DNA of 64,000 bases from Castellaniella sp. (GTDB lineage Bacteria; Pseudomonadota; Gammaproteobacteria; Burkholderiales; Burkholderiaceae_B): contig NZ_JAUCCU010000001.1 in NCBI RefSeq assembly GCF_034675845.1, positions 434,001-498,000 on the forward strand, read 5' to 3'. The number at the start of each line of letters is the position of its first letter. The first letter of the stretch is position 1. The translations under genes and the position numbers were made by a program. This document shows positions 25,764-35,640 of this stretch, piece after piece. The notes under the pieces are model-generated. The model worked only from the letters and a program-made list of their open reading frames with translations. It did no database searches and was not told the DNA's origin.

Positions 25764-27083
25764 TCAACGCTGGCGAGCCAGACGGTTGCCTTCGGCGGAA
25801 GCCAGGTTCAGCGCAGTCACGGCCGGCTGCTGGCCATCGAGGGCGGCGGTCAGAATCTGCTGAAAGCGCGTGCGGATGGCGGGATAATTATGGATGCGGA
25901 AGCCTTGTCCCGTGACGGCGGAACGTCCTGCATAAACCGCCACCAGTTCACGCCATTGACCCAGGTTTTTATAGAAGCTGGCGGGTGTGTCCTTGAAGGC
26001 GGCCTGCGTCATCGGCAGGTAACCAGTCTGCTGGTACCAGCGAGCAGCCTGTTCGGGCTGCGCCAACCAGCCCAGAAAACCAGCGGTGGCATCCGTGACG
26101 GGCTTAGGTGACTTCATGACCCACAGGCCTGCACCACTGACGAAGGGATTGCCGGGGACTTTAGTGACTTCGGGGTAATAAGGCAGGCCTGAGACAGCAT
26201 AATGCAGCTTGCTTTGATCATTGAAGGCCCCGATATGGCCAGAGCCAGACATCATCACCGCACATTCGCCCTGGGCAAAGCGCTGAATGGACTGAACCCC
26301 CACATCCGGCCGCGTCATGATTTCGGCACGCACCCAGCTGATCATCAGGGACAAGTGACGCACATAGGTCAGATCAAAGGAAAAACTGGGCAGCCCGCCT
26401 TTCGCCTTGAGGCCGTTATCGGCACTGGCATACAGCTGGTTATTGACGGCGGCCAGATTTTCGAGATTGATCGAGACTGGCAGATCCGACGTCAAGGGAC
26501 ATTTGCGCGAGCCATTATTGGCCAGGCTGACCAACTGGCCCTGGAGATCGATCCAGGTGCGCTGCGGGGCGGCAGGCGCCAGGCCGGCCTTTTTGAAAGC
26601 ATCCTGGTTGTAGTACATGACCGGGATTTCGAGCATGGCCGGAAATGCCATGAGCTGCCCTTTGGGGTCATGGATAAAGGCATTATCGGAAGACACAAAC
26701 CACTGGATGCCTTTCAGGGGGCCGGATTTTTGCAAAGCGTGCAGCGGCTGCACATAAGAACGCCGAGAGATTTCCTCTAGGGTGTGGCTATCGCCCAGCT
26801 GCGCCAGCGCCGGCAGTTTTTTATCACGAGCAGCCGCATCCAGGGCTTGGCTCAAGGCCTCGGGGGTGCTGAAATTGCGAACCTGGACCTGGACATCGGA
26901 CTGGCTGCGGTTATAGGCTTTTGTCAGGGACTCGAACACATCGGCATTGTGTCCATTCAGGCTGACCCACACCGGTACATCGGTGGCGGCATAAGCCGGC
27001 ACCGTCACGGCGGCTGCGGCCATCAGGCAGGCAGCAGAAAATCCCGAGCTTCGTACGCCGGTGCCAAAGGAAAATCTCATCAT
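25764..27083 (-). CDS. ABC transporter solute-binding protein, UgpB-like
   Basis: A 439-residue periplasmic binding protein with a signal peptide ending AYA-ATDVPVWV. It matches cluster-D sugar / glycerol-3-phosphate binding proteins (UgpB-like): VWVSLNGHN, FPAMLEIPVMYYNQDAFKKAG, RFAQGECAVMMSGSGHIGAF and PFVSGAGLWV. No membrane or ATP-binding subunits are nearby, so it is an orphan or serves a distant permease. It begins three bases after the dadA stop, so it is probably co-transcribed with dadA and the reductase. Substrate is uncertain. Confidence 0.82.
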   Translation of the reverse strand: MMRFSFGTGVRSSGFSAACLMAAAAVTVPAYAATDVPVWVSLNGHNADVFESLTKAYNRSQSDVQVQVRNFSTPEALSQALDAAARDKKLPALAQLGDSHTLEEISRRSYVQPLHALQKSGPLKGIQWFVSSDNAFIHDPKGQLMAFPAMLEIPVMYYNQDAFKKAGLAPAAPQRTWIDLQGQLVSLANNGSRKCPLTSDLPVSINLENLAAVNNQLYASADNGLKAKGGLPSFSFDLTYVRHLSLMISWVRAEIMTRPDVGVQSIQRFAQGECAVMMSGSGHIGAFNDQSKLHYAVSGLPYYPEVTKVPGNPFVSGAGLWVMKSPKPVTDATAGFLGWLAQPEQAARWYQQTGYLPMTQAAFKDTPASFYKNLGQWRELVAVYAGRSAVTGQGFRIHNYPAIRTRFQQILTAALDGQQPAVTALNLASAEGNRLARQR

Positions 27084-27086
27084 GAA

Positions 27087-28340
27087 TCAGCTCAAAAAAG
27101 GAAAAGAGATATCGGGCACACGCCCTGAAATCAGATCGGCCAACACGCGGCCAGACCCAGCACCCATGGTCCAGCCCAAGCTGCCATGTCCTGTGTTCAG
27201 ATACAGGTTACGCAACCGGGTGCGCCCGATCAGCGGCACATTGGAGGGTGTCGTCGGACGCAGGCCAGACCAGAACTGAACATTAGCAAAATCCAGGGCA
27301 TTTGGAAACAAGGACTTGGCGTGTTCAACCAACTGATTGCAACGACCCGTATCCAGAATCCGCGAATAACTGCCCAGTTCTGCCGTACCCGCCATCCGCA
27401 AGTGATTGCCCAGGCGCGAAGTCACGATTTTGGCCTCTTGGTCCACCAGGCTGACCACAGGCGTTGCCTGCGGGTCCTTCAGGGAAAAAGTGGCGGAATA
27501 GCCCTTAACGGGCCAGACCGGGCATGCCACATGCAGTGGCGCCAGCAACTGGGGGCTGTAGCTGCCCAGCGCCACCACAAAAACATCCGCCCGCACAGAT
27601 CGAAAATAACCGTCCGGCTCGACAAGCTCGGCCACCGACACCCGGCCATCAACAGCCACCAGGCGATTGACCCGCGTGTTGTAGCGAAACATCACCCCAG
27701 CTGCCCGCGCGCGTTCAGCCAGGGCTCGGGTAAACAAGTGCACATCCCCAGACTCATCTGTCTCGGTATAGTCCCCACCCACAATCGGGTCCCGGGCCGC
27801 CGCCAAGGCAGGCTCGATGCGCAGGACCTCGGCCGTATCGACGACCCGTCGATCCACCCCCAGTTCGCGCATCAAAGCAGCGCTGGCTTGGGCGTGTTCG
27901 TATTCTTGCGGATCGCGGTAAAAGGCCAGAATGCCGCGCTGCAACTGCTGATAATCAAGATGCAACTGAGTCCGCAGTTCACCCAGGGTCGCACGGCTGT
28001 ACTGCGCCAGCGCCACCATGGCACGCAAATTGGCGACAAACCGAGGTGCCCGGCATTCGGACAGATAGCGGGCACACCACAGCCACTGCCGGGGGCTGGC
28101 CTGCAGGCTGACGCGCAACGGCGCATCGGCACGACCCACCCAACGCAAGACTTTTTTCAGGGTATGGGCACTGGCCCAGGGTTCGGCATAGCAGACGGAA
28201 ATCTGGCCACCGTTGGCGCGACTGGTTTCCAAGGCGACCCCTGGCCGACGCTCGATGACTTCGACCTCGTGACCGGCGCGCGCCAGCCACCAGGCGCTGG
28301 AGACGCCGATCACACCCGCGCCCAGCACCACAATTTTCAT
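27087..28340 (-). CDS. dadA: D-amino acid dehydrogenase, DadA-like
   Basis: A 417-residue FAD protein of the DadA/DAO family. The N-terminal Rossmann motif is VVLGAGVIGVSSAWWLARAG, followed by the Glu of EVEVIERR that binds the ribose. Other marks are ETSRANGGQISVCYAEPWA, KGYSATF and the C-terminal GLRPTTPSNVPLIGRT and NTGHGSLGWTMGAGSGRVLADLI. It oxidatively deaminates D-amino acids at the membrane, passing electrons to the respiratory chain. ATG 28340 overlaps the stop of the reductase gene as ATGA, which suggests the two proteins work together. The longer frame upstream lies inside that gene. Confidence 0.9.
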   Translation of the reverse strand: MKIVVLGAGVIGVSSAWWLARAGHEVEVIERRPGVALETSRANGGQISVCYAEPWASAHTLKKVLRWVGRADAPLRVSLQASPRQWLWCARYLSECRAPRFVANLRAMVALAQYSRATLGELRTQLHLDYQQLQRGILAFYRDPQEYEHAQASAALMRELGVDRRVVDTAEVLRIEPALAAARDPIVGGDYTETDESGDVHLFTRALAERARAAGVMFRYNTRVNRLVAVDGRVSVAELVEPDGYFRSVRADVFVVALGSYSPQLLAPLHVACPVWPVKGYSATFSLKDPQATPVVSLVDQEAKIVTSRLGNHLRMAGTAELGSYSRILDTGRCNQLVEHAKSLFPNALDFANVQFWSGLRPTTPSNVPLIGRTRLRNLYLNTGHGSLGWTMGAGSGRVLADLISGRVPDISFPFLS

Positions 28341-29383
28341 GCCTGCACTCCGGCCAGATCGGCCTCGGAGGTAAAAGCATCGGCATAAAACCGATCCAGC
28401 GGCAGCGCGCACTGCTGGACAAAGTCCCGACGGGCGGCCTCGACCATGGCGGGGGTGCCGCAGGCATAGACCTGGTGCGCGGACAAATCCGGAAAGTCCG
28501 TCATCACCGCCTGATGCACCCAACCTGTGCGACCCGTCCAGGCATCATCGGGCAAGGCGTCCGACACCACCGGCACCACGCTGAATCCGGCCTGCTGATC
28601 CTGCCAGGCCAATGCCAAGTCCAGCTGATACAGATCTGCCGGCCGCCGCCCGCCCCAATACAACACCACCGGGCGTGTATCCCCGCGCAGCAGCATGCCT
28701 TCAATCATGGCCTTGATGGGCGCAAAGCCCGTGCCGCTGGCCAGAAACAAAATCGGGCAATCATCATCCCGCAAAAAGAACGAGCCCAAGGGGCCTTCGA
28801 TGCGCAAGATATCTTTGGACTTCAACGGTGTATCCCCAAGGCCAAACACCCGATCCGTGAACATCCCGCCCGGCATATGCCGTACGTGCAGGCTGATCCG
28901 ATGATCCTGAGCCTGGGCGCACGCCATGGAATAGCTGCGGCGGCTGCCGTCCTTGAACAAGAACTCCAGATACTGCCCCGGCTGAAAGACAAAGGCCTCG
29001 GCTGAGGGCAATTGCAAGGTGATCTCCAGTACGTCCTCAGCCAGCGGGCTGATCGTCTGCACCCGCACCGGCATCTTGCGCACCACGATATCGCCCCGCA
29101 TGCGAACTTCCTCGGCTTCGATCACCACATCCGAACTGGGTCGGGCTTGGCACAACAAGGTATAGCCCTGCGCCCGGTCCGACGCATCCAGAATCCGGTC
29201 CGGGGCCGCCCCCGCGTCATAATCGCCCGACACCACCCGCCCACGGCAGGTGGAGCAGGTGCCATTGCGGCAGCTGTACGGCAGAATCAGGCCGACATCA
29301 AGCGCCGCATCCAGAATGGTCTGCCCTGGTTCGACCGTAAATTCCCGACCGGCAGGTTGCACCAAGACTTTGAAGCTCATCAT
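28337..29383 (-). CDS. 2Fe-2S ferredoxin/FAD/NAD(P)H reductase (CDP-6-deoxy-glucoseen reductase-like)
   Basis: The 348-residue electron-transfer protein has three domains in order. A plant-type ferredoxin (1-92) has cluster cysteines in CRNGTCSTC and LLCQA. An FAD domain follows with RRSYSMA and GGMFTDRVFG. An NAD(P)H domain has LASGTGFAPIKAMIEG and ends YACGTPAMVE. This is the architecture of AscD/toluate-reductase type oxidoreductases that feed electrons to a partner enzyme. The partner is unknown. Translational coupling to the DadA-like gene is unusual and suggestive. ATG 29383 is preceded by ATG-rich sequence, and residue 2 is also Met. Confidence 0.85.
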   Translation of the reverse strand: MMSFKVLVQPAGREFTVEPGQTILDAALDVGLILPYSCRNGTCSTCRGRVVSGDYDAGAAPDRILDASDRAQGYTLLCQARPSSDVVIEAEEVRMRGDIVVRKMPVRVQTISPLAEDVLEITLQLPSAEAFVFQPGQYLEFLFKDGSRRSYSMACAQAQDHRISLHVRHMPGGMFTDRVFGLGDTPLKSKDILRIEGPLGSFFLRDDDCPILFLASGTGFAPIKAMIEGMLLRGDTRPVVLYWGGRRPADLYQLDLALAWQDQQAGFSVVPVVSDALPDDAWTGRTGWVHQAVMTDFPDLSAHQVYACGTPAMVEAARRDFVQQCALPLDRFYADAFTSEADLAGVQA

Positions 29384-29456
29384 GAATTCCGATAAAAATG
29401 GCCTGGCTCCATTTTATCGCGCCCAGCCCTAAACCAACGGACAATCAAAGACTGTC

Positions 29457-31763
29457 TCACAGTCCACCAGACCAAAGACTGGGTTGCTTGATCTTGACCT
29501 CCAGCAACTTGCCCTTGCGCGCCCGCCGCCCCACATAGGTCGCAAGATCATCCAGCGATAGGCTCAGTTCGGTATCCCGTGCCCGATATACCCCGCGCAA
29601 CAGCACGCCGGACGGCCCCACGGCAGCCCACTGCGCCAGGCTATCACCAGCGTCCAGACCCATCAATATCGTGCCGCGCCCGCCACCGGAGAGCCCCTTC
29701 AGTTCCTCCAGCCCCACCACCAGGAACTTGCCTTTTTCGCTGAGCAAAGCCACAGCATGGTGCTCTGGCGACAGGTACAGAGGTTTCAGCAAGACATCTT
29801 TCTGGTCCACCGTCACGAATTGCTTGCCCGCATGCTGGCGCGTCGCCATGTCTCCTGCTGTCGCCACAAAACCATAGCCCGACGCGACGCCCAGCAAAAG
29901 ACGCTGGGCGGGATCAGCCACCAGCATATGCACAATCCGGCTGCCCGGCTCCAGCGTCAGCATGGACGTGACGGGCTGGCCATCCCCCCGGGCCGACGGT
30001 AAGCCTGACACCGCCACGCAATAGCTGCGCCCCGTGCTGGACAAGGCAATCAGCTCTTGTGTGCTGCGACACTCCACCGCGTCATACAGCGCGTCGCCCG
30101 CCTTGAAGCCAAACTGCATCGCATCATGCCCATGGCCCTGGCGCACCCGCAGCCAGCCTTTTTGCGACATGATGACCGTGACGGGCTCGTCCAGCACCTG
30201 GGCCTCCATCACGGCCCGATCAGCCGGCTCGATCAGGGTGCGCCTGTCGTCACCATACTGCTTTGCATCGGCTTCGATCTCGCGAATCATCAGGCGCTTG
30301 AAAGCATCGGGGTTATCCAGCAAGTGCTGCAAGGCGTCTTGTTCCTCGCGCTTTTTCAGCAGTTCCTGTTCGATCCGGATGCCTTCCAGGCGGGCCAATT
30401 GGCGCAAGCGCATCTCCAGGATATCGTCGGCCTGGCGTTCCGTCAGGGCAAATCGCTCCATCAGGGCCGCACGCGGCTCGTCGGCCTCGCGGATCGTCCG
30501 GATGACCTCGTCGACATTCAGATAGACAATGCTGCGACCTTCCAGAATATGGATGCGATCCATGACCTTATCCAACCGGTGACGCGTGCGCCGATTGATT
30601 GTCTGCGCGCGAAACGCCAGCCAGGACTCCAGCACCTGACGCAAGCTGCGCTGGCCCGGTCGGCCATCGGTATCAATACACACCAGATTCAGCGGCACAT
30701 TGCCTTCCAGGCCTGTGCGTACCAACAGCAGATTGACAAACTCATCCCGGTCAATGGTGCGGGATTTAGGCTCGAACACCAGCCGCACCGGCGCTTGCTT
30801 GCCGGACTCGTCGCGCACCGCATCCAGCAGCCCCAGCACCAGGGCGCGGGTTTGCTGCTGTTCAGCCGACAGGGATTTCTTGCCCGCCCGCGGCTTTGGA
30901 TTGCTCAGGTCTTCAATGGTTTCCAGGATTTTCTGGCTCGATGTGCCGGGCGGCAGTTCGGTGACCACCATCTGCCATTGCCCCCGGGCCAGATCCTCGA
31001 AATGCCAACACGCCCGAGCCTTCAGGCTGCCGCGCCCGCTGGCATATATCTGCGCAATATCCTGCGGCGAAGAAATAATCTGGCCGCCACCCGGAAAATC
31101 GGGCCCCGGAATCATCCGGTAGAGATCCTCATCGGGCAAGGTCGGCTTGCGCAGCAGGGCTACACAGGCCTGGGCAACCTCGCGCAGATTATGCGATGGG
31201 ATTTCGGTGGCCATGCCCACGGCAATGCCCGATGCGCCATTAAGCAGCATGATGGGCAGGCGGGCGGGCAGGCAGACGGGTTCTTGTTGGCTACCGTCAT
31301 AATTGGGCAGAAAATCCACCGTGCCTTCGTCCAGTTCATCCAGCAACAAGCGCGAGAACGGCGTCAGGCGGGCCTCGGTGTAGCGCATGGCTGCGGCATT
31401 ATCACCATCGCGCGAGCCAAAATTCCCCTGACCATCGACCAGGGGATAGCGCAAGACGAAATCCTGCGCCATACGTACCATGGCATCATAGGCCGCCTGA
31501 TCGCCGTGGGGATGGTATTTGCCCAGTACATCCCCCACCACCCGGGCGGATTTGACCGGACGCGCCTGGGGGCCCAAGCCCATGGCATCCATGGCATATA
31601 AGATACGCCGCTGGACAGGTTTTTGACCATCCGAGACTTCCGGCAAGGCACGGCCCCGCACCACCGACACGGCATAGTCCAGATATGCCTGTTCGGCATA
31701 GCGGGCCAGCACCAGGCCGTCATCCTCCCCGGCCGTCAAAAGATCCGGTGTATTTACATCCAT
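29457..31763 (-). CDS. parC: DNA topoisomerase IV subunit A
   Basis: The 768-residue subunit cuts and religates DNA during decatenation of replicated chromosomes. It has the breakage-reunion domain with DGQKPVQRRILYAM and the active-site Tyr in AAAMRYTEARL, the long coiled coil (about 340-490) with RLEGIRIEQELLKK, and a C-terminal beta-pinwheel of ParC type (ISLSS TGRSYCVAV, SGGGRGTILMGL) without the GyrA box. At the position of E. coli Ser80 in the quinolone-determining region this protein has Gln89 (HPHGDQAAYDAM). It lies 82 bases downstream of parE on the same strand. Confidence 0.96.
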   Translation of the reverse strand: MDVNTPDLLTAGEDDGLVLARYAEQAYLDYAVSVVRGRALPEVSDGQKPVQRRILYAMDAMGLGPQARPVKSARVVGDVLGKYHPHGDQAAYDAMVRMAQDFVLRYPLVDGQGNFGSRDGDNAAAMRYTEARLTPFSRLLLDELDEGTVDFLPNYDGSQQEPVCLPARLPIMLLNGASGIAVGMATEIPSHNLREVAQACVALLRKPTLPDEDLYRMIPGPDFPGGGQIISSPQDIAQIYASGRGSLKARACWHFEDLARGQWQMVVTELPPGTSSQKILETIEDLSNPKPRAGKKSLSAEQQQTRALVLGLLDAVRDESGKQAPVRLVFEPKSRTIDRDEFVNLLLVRTGLEGNVPLNLVCIDTDGRPGQRSLRQVLESWLAFRAQTINRRTRHRLDKVMDRIHILEGRSIVYLNVDEVIRTIREADEPRAALMERFALTERQADDILEMRLRQLARLEGIRIEQELLKKREEQDALQHLLDNPDAFKRLMIREIEADAKQYGDDRRTLIEPADRAVMEAQVLDEPVTVIMSQKGWLRVRQGHGHDAMQFGFKAGDALYDAVECRSTQELIALSSTGRSYCVAVSGLPSARGDGQPVTSMLTLEPGSRIVHMLVADPAQRLLLGVASGYGFVATAGDMATRQHAGKQFVTVDQKDVLLKPLYLSPEHHAVALLSEKGKFLVVGLEELKGLSGGGRGTILMGLDAGDSLAQWAAVGPSGVLLRGVYRARDTELSLSLDDLATYVGRRARKGKLLEVKIKQPSLWSGGL

Positions 31764-31845
31764 TATGATTTCCTAAGCATTGTGCAGGTGGGTCCAGACC
31801 CGCAGTCTCTGGCGGGTTCCAGGCAAAGAAACAGGCCAACTGTCC

Positions 31846-33807
31846 TTAAACATCGACCTCGGCCAGATTGCCCTTGGCCTCCAGCCAACTGCGTCGCTGA
31901 TTCGCCTCACCGCGCGCCATCAACATGTCGAACAGGCGCATCGAGGAAACCTGTCCGTCGTCACCATGACGCACCTGGGCCAGGCGGCGAGTATCCGGGT
32001 TCAAGGTTGTGTCCCACAGTTGCTCGGCATTCATTTCGCCCAGGCCCTTGAAGCGGCTGATGCGCCAGACCCCTTCGCGCAGCCCCTCGGTACGCAGTTT
32101 TTCCTGAACCGCATCCAATTCCAACTGGTCCAGGCAATATAGCTTGCGCGCCGGGCGTTTCCCGGCTGCCGGCACATCCACCCGAAACAGTGGCGGACGC
32201 GCCACATAAATATGGCCTGCCTCGATGAGGCGTGGAAAATGGCGCAGAAACAAGGTAAGCAACAATACCTGAATATGCGCCCCATCGACATCGGCATCCG
32301 ACAAAATACAGATTCGGCCATAACGCAGACCGGACAGATCCACATCCTGCCCTGCCGCATGCGGGTCCACCCCGATCGCCACGGAAATATCGTGGATTTC
32401 GTTGTTTGCAAACAAACGGTCGCGCTCGACCTCCCAGGCATTCAGGATCTTGCCACGTAACGGCAGAATTGCCTGAAATTCCTTGTCGCGGCCCATTTTG
32501 GCCGACCCGCCAGCCGAGTCCCCTTCGACCAGGAACACCTCGGTGCGCGTCACGTCCGAGGACTCGCAATCGGTCAGTTTGCCGGGCAATACCGCCACCC
32601 CCGAACCCTTGCGTTTTTCGACTTTGCGCGCAGCCCGTGTGCGCGCCTGGGCCTGGCCAATGGCCAGTTCCGCCAGGCGCTTGCCGTATTCCACATTGGC
32701 ATGCAGCCAGAGTTCCAGCGCATTACGCAGATAGCCCCCCACCAGACGCACCGCATCGCGGCTATTCAGCCGTTCCTTGATCTGGCCCTGAAATTGCGGG
32801 TCCAGGATCTTGGCCGACAGAATAAAACTGGCGCGGGCAAAGACGTCTTCAGGGAGCAACCGTATGCCTTTGGGCAGCAGATTATGCAACTCGGCAAAGG
32901 ATTTCACCGCCGTGAACAATCCTTCACGCAGGCCCGATTCATGGGTGCCCCCTGCCGAGGTAGCAATCAGATTTACGTAGGATTCGCGCACCACAGCACC
33001 TTCCGTGGTCCAGACGACCACCCACTGAGCACCCTCGCCCAGGCTGTATTGCTCGTCATCATCGGCAGCATACTGCTGGCCTGCGAACGTGGGCACCAGC
33101 AACGGGGTGTCGCCCAGCGCTTCGGCCAGATAACCGCTTAGGCCGGATTCATAGTGCCATTCCCGCTGTTGACCAGTTTTTTCAATGTCCAGCGATACTC
33201 GCGTGCCGGGCAATAAGACCGCCTTACTGCGTAGAGCGTGTTCCAGGTCGCCCAAAGGCACCTGTGCCGAATCGAAATAACGCGCATCGGGCCACGCCCG
33301 TACCCGGGTGCCGCTACGGCGCTTGCCCACCGTGCCCACCTGCGCCAGTGGCTCCAGCACCGCCCCATCGGCAAAGACGATGCGGTACTCGCCGCCATCG
33401 CGCCAGATGGTGACCTCAAGCCGGGTGGATAAGGCATTGGTGACCGACACCCCGACCCCATGCAAGCCGCCCGAAAAGGCATAGGCACCGCCATCGGTCT
33501 TGTTGAACTTGCCGCCTGCGTGCAATCTGGCAAAGACCAGCTCGACCACCGGCACATGTTCCTCGGGGTGTTCACCCACCGGAATGCCACGGCCATCGTC
33601 CTCGACCGACAGGCTGCCATCCACATGCAGGGTGACGGCAATGCGCCGCCCAAAACCGGCCAACGCCTCATCGGCGGCATTGTCGATGACTTCCTGGATG
33701 ATATGCAGCGGGTTGTCGGTGCGCGTATACATTCCGGGGCGCTGGCGTACGGGCTCCAGCCCCTTCAGGACATGGATCGATGACTCGTCATAGCGTGCTG
33801 TACTCAC
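31846..33807 (-). CDS. parE: DNA topoisomerase IV subunit B
   Basis: This 653-residue ATPase subunit has GHKL motifs EVIDNAADEALAG, DDGRGIPVG and GGLHGVGVSVTNAL, the transducer domain, and a TOPRIM domain with VEGDSAGGSAKMGRD and DADVDGAHI. The C-terminal end has the ParE-type KGLGEMNAEQLWDTTL. I chose GTG 33807 (MSTARYDESS), which matches family starts. A TTG seven codons upstream (33828) is less likely. It forms an operon with parC and is divergent from trxA. Confidence 0.95.
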   Translation of the reverse strand: MSTARYDESSIHVLKGLEPVRQRPGMYTRTDNPLHIIQEVIDNAADEALAGFGRRIAVTLHVDGSLSVEDDGRGIPVGEHPEEHVPVVELVFARLHAGGKFNKTDGGAYAFSGGLHGVGVSVTNALSTRLEVTIWRDGGEYRIVFADGAVLEPLAQVGTVGKRRSGTRVRAWPDARYFDSAQVPLGDLEHALRSKAVLLPGTRVSLDIEKTGQQREWHYESGLSGYLAEALGDTPLLVPTFAGQQYAADDDEQYSLGEGAQWVVVWTTEGAVVRESYVNLIATSAGGTHESGLREGLFTAVKSFAELHNLLPKGIRLLPEDVFARASFILSAKILDPQFQGQIKERLNSRDAVRLVGGYLRNALELWLHANVEYGKRLAELAIGQAQARTRAARKVEKRKGSGVAVLPGKLTDCESSDVTRTEVFLVEGDSAGGSAKMGRDKEFQAILPLRGKILNAWEVERDRLFANNEIHDISVAIGVDPHAAGQDVDLSGLRYGRICILSDADVDGAHIQVLLLTLFLRHFPRLIEAGHIYVARPPLFRVDVPAAGKRPARKLYCLDQLELDAVQEKLRTEGLREGVWRISRFKGLGEMNAEQLWDTTLNPDTRRLAQVRHGDDGQVSSMRLFDMLMARGEANQRRSWLEAKGNLAEVDV

Positions 33808-33959
33808 TGTGCTGTCCGATAAATGCAATCAAAAAGACCACCATTTTACGAAGATAATGGTATGCTTATCCTCAACGGGCCAAACTACCCGTCTCGCGCG
33901 GCGGCGCTCACCCGCCCCTGGCACTCCTTTTCCTAGCACTTGCGCACACTACCCGCACT

Positions 33960-34286
33960 ATGAGCGACTCCATCAAGCACGTAAGCGATGCGTCCTTCCA
34001 AAATGACGTGCTCCAATCCGAACTCCCCGTCCTGGTCGATTACTGGGCCGAATGGTGTGGCCCCTGCAAAATGATTGCCCCCCTGCTCGACGAAGCAGCC
34101 GCAAAATATCAGGGCCGCGTCACCATCGCCAAACTCAACGTCGACGAAAACCCAGACAGCGCCACCAAATACGGGGTGCGTGGCATCCCGACCCTGATGC
34201 TGTTCAAAGACGGCAAAGTCACCACCACCAAGGTCGGTGCCCTGTCGCGCGTCCAGCTCCAGGCCTTCCTCGACGAATCTCTCTGA
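33960..34286 (+). CDS. trxA: Thioredoxin 1
   Basis: The 108-residue protein is a standard cytoplasmic thioredoxin with active site WCGPC (Cys33, Cys36), buried Asp in LVDYWAEW, and cis-Pro loop RGIPTLMLF. It reduces disulfides with electrons from thioredoxin reductase, for example for aerobic ribonucleotide reductase. ATG 33960 is the first possible start. It is followed after 84 bases by rho, a pairing common in proteobacteria, and is divergent from parE. Confidence 0.97.
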   Translation: MSDSIKHVSDASFQNDVLQSELPVLVDYWAEWCGPCKMIAPLLDEAAAKYQGRVTIAKLNVDENPDSATKYGVRGIPTLMLFKDGKVTTTKVGALSRVQLQAFLDESL

Positions 34287-34370
34287 TTCTCTCCCATCAT
34301 CCGCAGTGAATGCAGGCTGACCAGGGACCCTGATCAGCCCACGACTCCACGACTCTATCCTTTTCTCTCC

Positions 34371-35627
34371 ATGCACCTGAATGAACTCAAAGCGCTGCAC
34401 GTCTCGCAGCTGCTCGACATGGCTGCCGATCTCGAGATCGACAATGCCAGCCGACTGCGCAAGCAGGAACTGATGTTTGCCATCATGAAACGGCGCGCCA
34501 AACAGGGGGAACAGATCTTCGGCGACGGGGTCCTGGAAGTCCTGCCTGATGGCTTTGGCTTTCTGCGCTCACCCGATACCTCGTATCTGGCCAGCACCGA
34601 CGATATCTATATCTCGCCTTCGCAAATCCGGCGCTTTAACCTGCACACCGGGGACTCCATCGAAGGCGAAGTCCGCACACCCAAGGATGGCGAACGCTAT
34701 TTCGCCCTGGTGAAGGTCGATAAGGTCAACGGCATGCAGCCCGAGGCCATCAAGCACCGGATCATGTTCGAGAACCTGACGCCGCTGCATCCTGACAAGC
34801 CCATGATTCTCGAACGGGACATCAAGAGCAAGGAAAACATCACCGGGCGCATCATGGATATTTTTGCCCCGATCGGCAAAGGCCAGCGCGCCCTGATCGT
34901 GGCCAGCCCAAAATCCGGCAAGACCGTGATGATGCAGCATATCGCCCATGCCATCACCACCAATTATCCCGACGCCGTGATGATTGTGCTGCTGGTGGAC
35001 GAGCGCCCCGAAGAAGTCACCGAAATGCAGCGCACCGTGCGCGGCGAGGTCGTTGCCTCCACCTTCGACGAGCCTGCCACGCGCCACGTTCAGGTGGCCG
35101 AAATGGTCATCGAAAAAGCCAAGCGCCTGGTCGAATTGAAAAAAGACGTGGTGATCCTGCTGGACTCCATTACCCGCCTGGCGCGCGCCTACAACACCGT
35201 GGTGCCCGCCTCCGGCAAGGTCCTGACCGGCGGGGTGGATGCCAATGCCTTGCAGCGCCCGAAGCGCTTTTTCGGGGCAGCCCGCAATCTCGAAGAAGGC
35301 GGCTCCCTGACCATCATCGGCACGGCCCTGATCGAGACCGGCAGCCGCATGGACGAAGTCATTTACGAAGAATTCAAGGGCACCGGCAACTCCGAAGTGC
35401 ACCTCGAACGGCGATTGGCCGAGAAACGTATTTATCCGGCCATCAACCTGAACAAATCCGGCACGCGTCGCGAAGAGCTCCTGATCAAACCCGAACTTTT
35501 ACAGAAAGTCTGGGTATTACGCAAATTCATCCACGACATGGATGAAGTCGAATCGATGGAATTCATCCTGGACAAAATCCGGGCCACCAAAAACAACGCC
35601 GAATTTTTTGACATGATGAAGAAATAA
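34371..35627 (+). CDS. rho: Transcription termination factor Rho
   Basis: A 418-residue hexameric RNA helicase. The N-terminal Rho_N helices (MHLNELKALHVSQLLDMA) and the cold-shock-like RNA-binding domain (GDGVLEVLPDGFGFLRS) precede the RecA-type ATPase. That has Walker A SPKSGKT (about 179-185), Walker B VVILLDSITRLARAYN with Q- and R-loop sequences, and PALNL-like YPAINLNKSGTRREELL. Length is typical (E. coli 419). The leader between trxA and rho is 84 bases. No attenuator is obvious. Confidence 0.97.
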   Translation: MHLNELKALHVSQLLDMAADLEIDNASRLRKQELMFAIMKRRAKQGEQIFGDGVLEVLPDGFGFLRSPDTSYLASTDDIYISPSQIRRFNLHTGDSIEGEVRTPKDGERYFALVKVDKVNGMQPEAIKHRIMFENLTPLHPDKPMILERDIKSKENITGRIMDIFAPIGKGQRALIVASPKSGKTVMMQHIAHAITTNYPDAVMIVLLVDERPEEVTEMQRTVRGEVVASTFDEPATRHVQVAEMVIEKAKRLVELKKDVVILLDSITRLARAYNTVVPASGKVLTGGVDANALQRPKRFFGAARNLEEGGSLTIIGTALIETGSRMDEVIYEEFKGTGNSEVHLERRLAEKRIYPAINLNKSGTRREELLIKPELLQKVWVLRKFIHDMDEVESMEFILDKIRATKNNAEFFDMMKK

Positions 35628-35640
35628 GCGAGCATCTTTC

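Noticed and set aside
27186..28388. A 400-codon open frame opposite the dadA-like gene
   Set aside because: Antisense shadow. The minus-strand protein has clear FAD motifs.
30057..31601. A 514-codon open frame on the plus strand opposite parC
   Set aside because: It mirrors parC codon usage and shows no domain. parC is certain on the minus strand.
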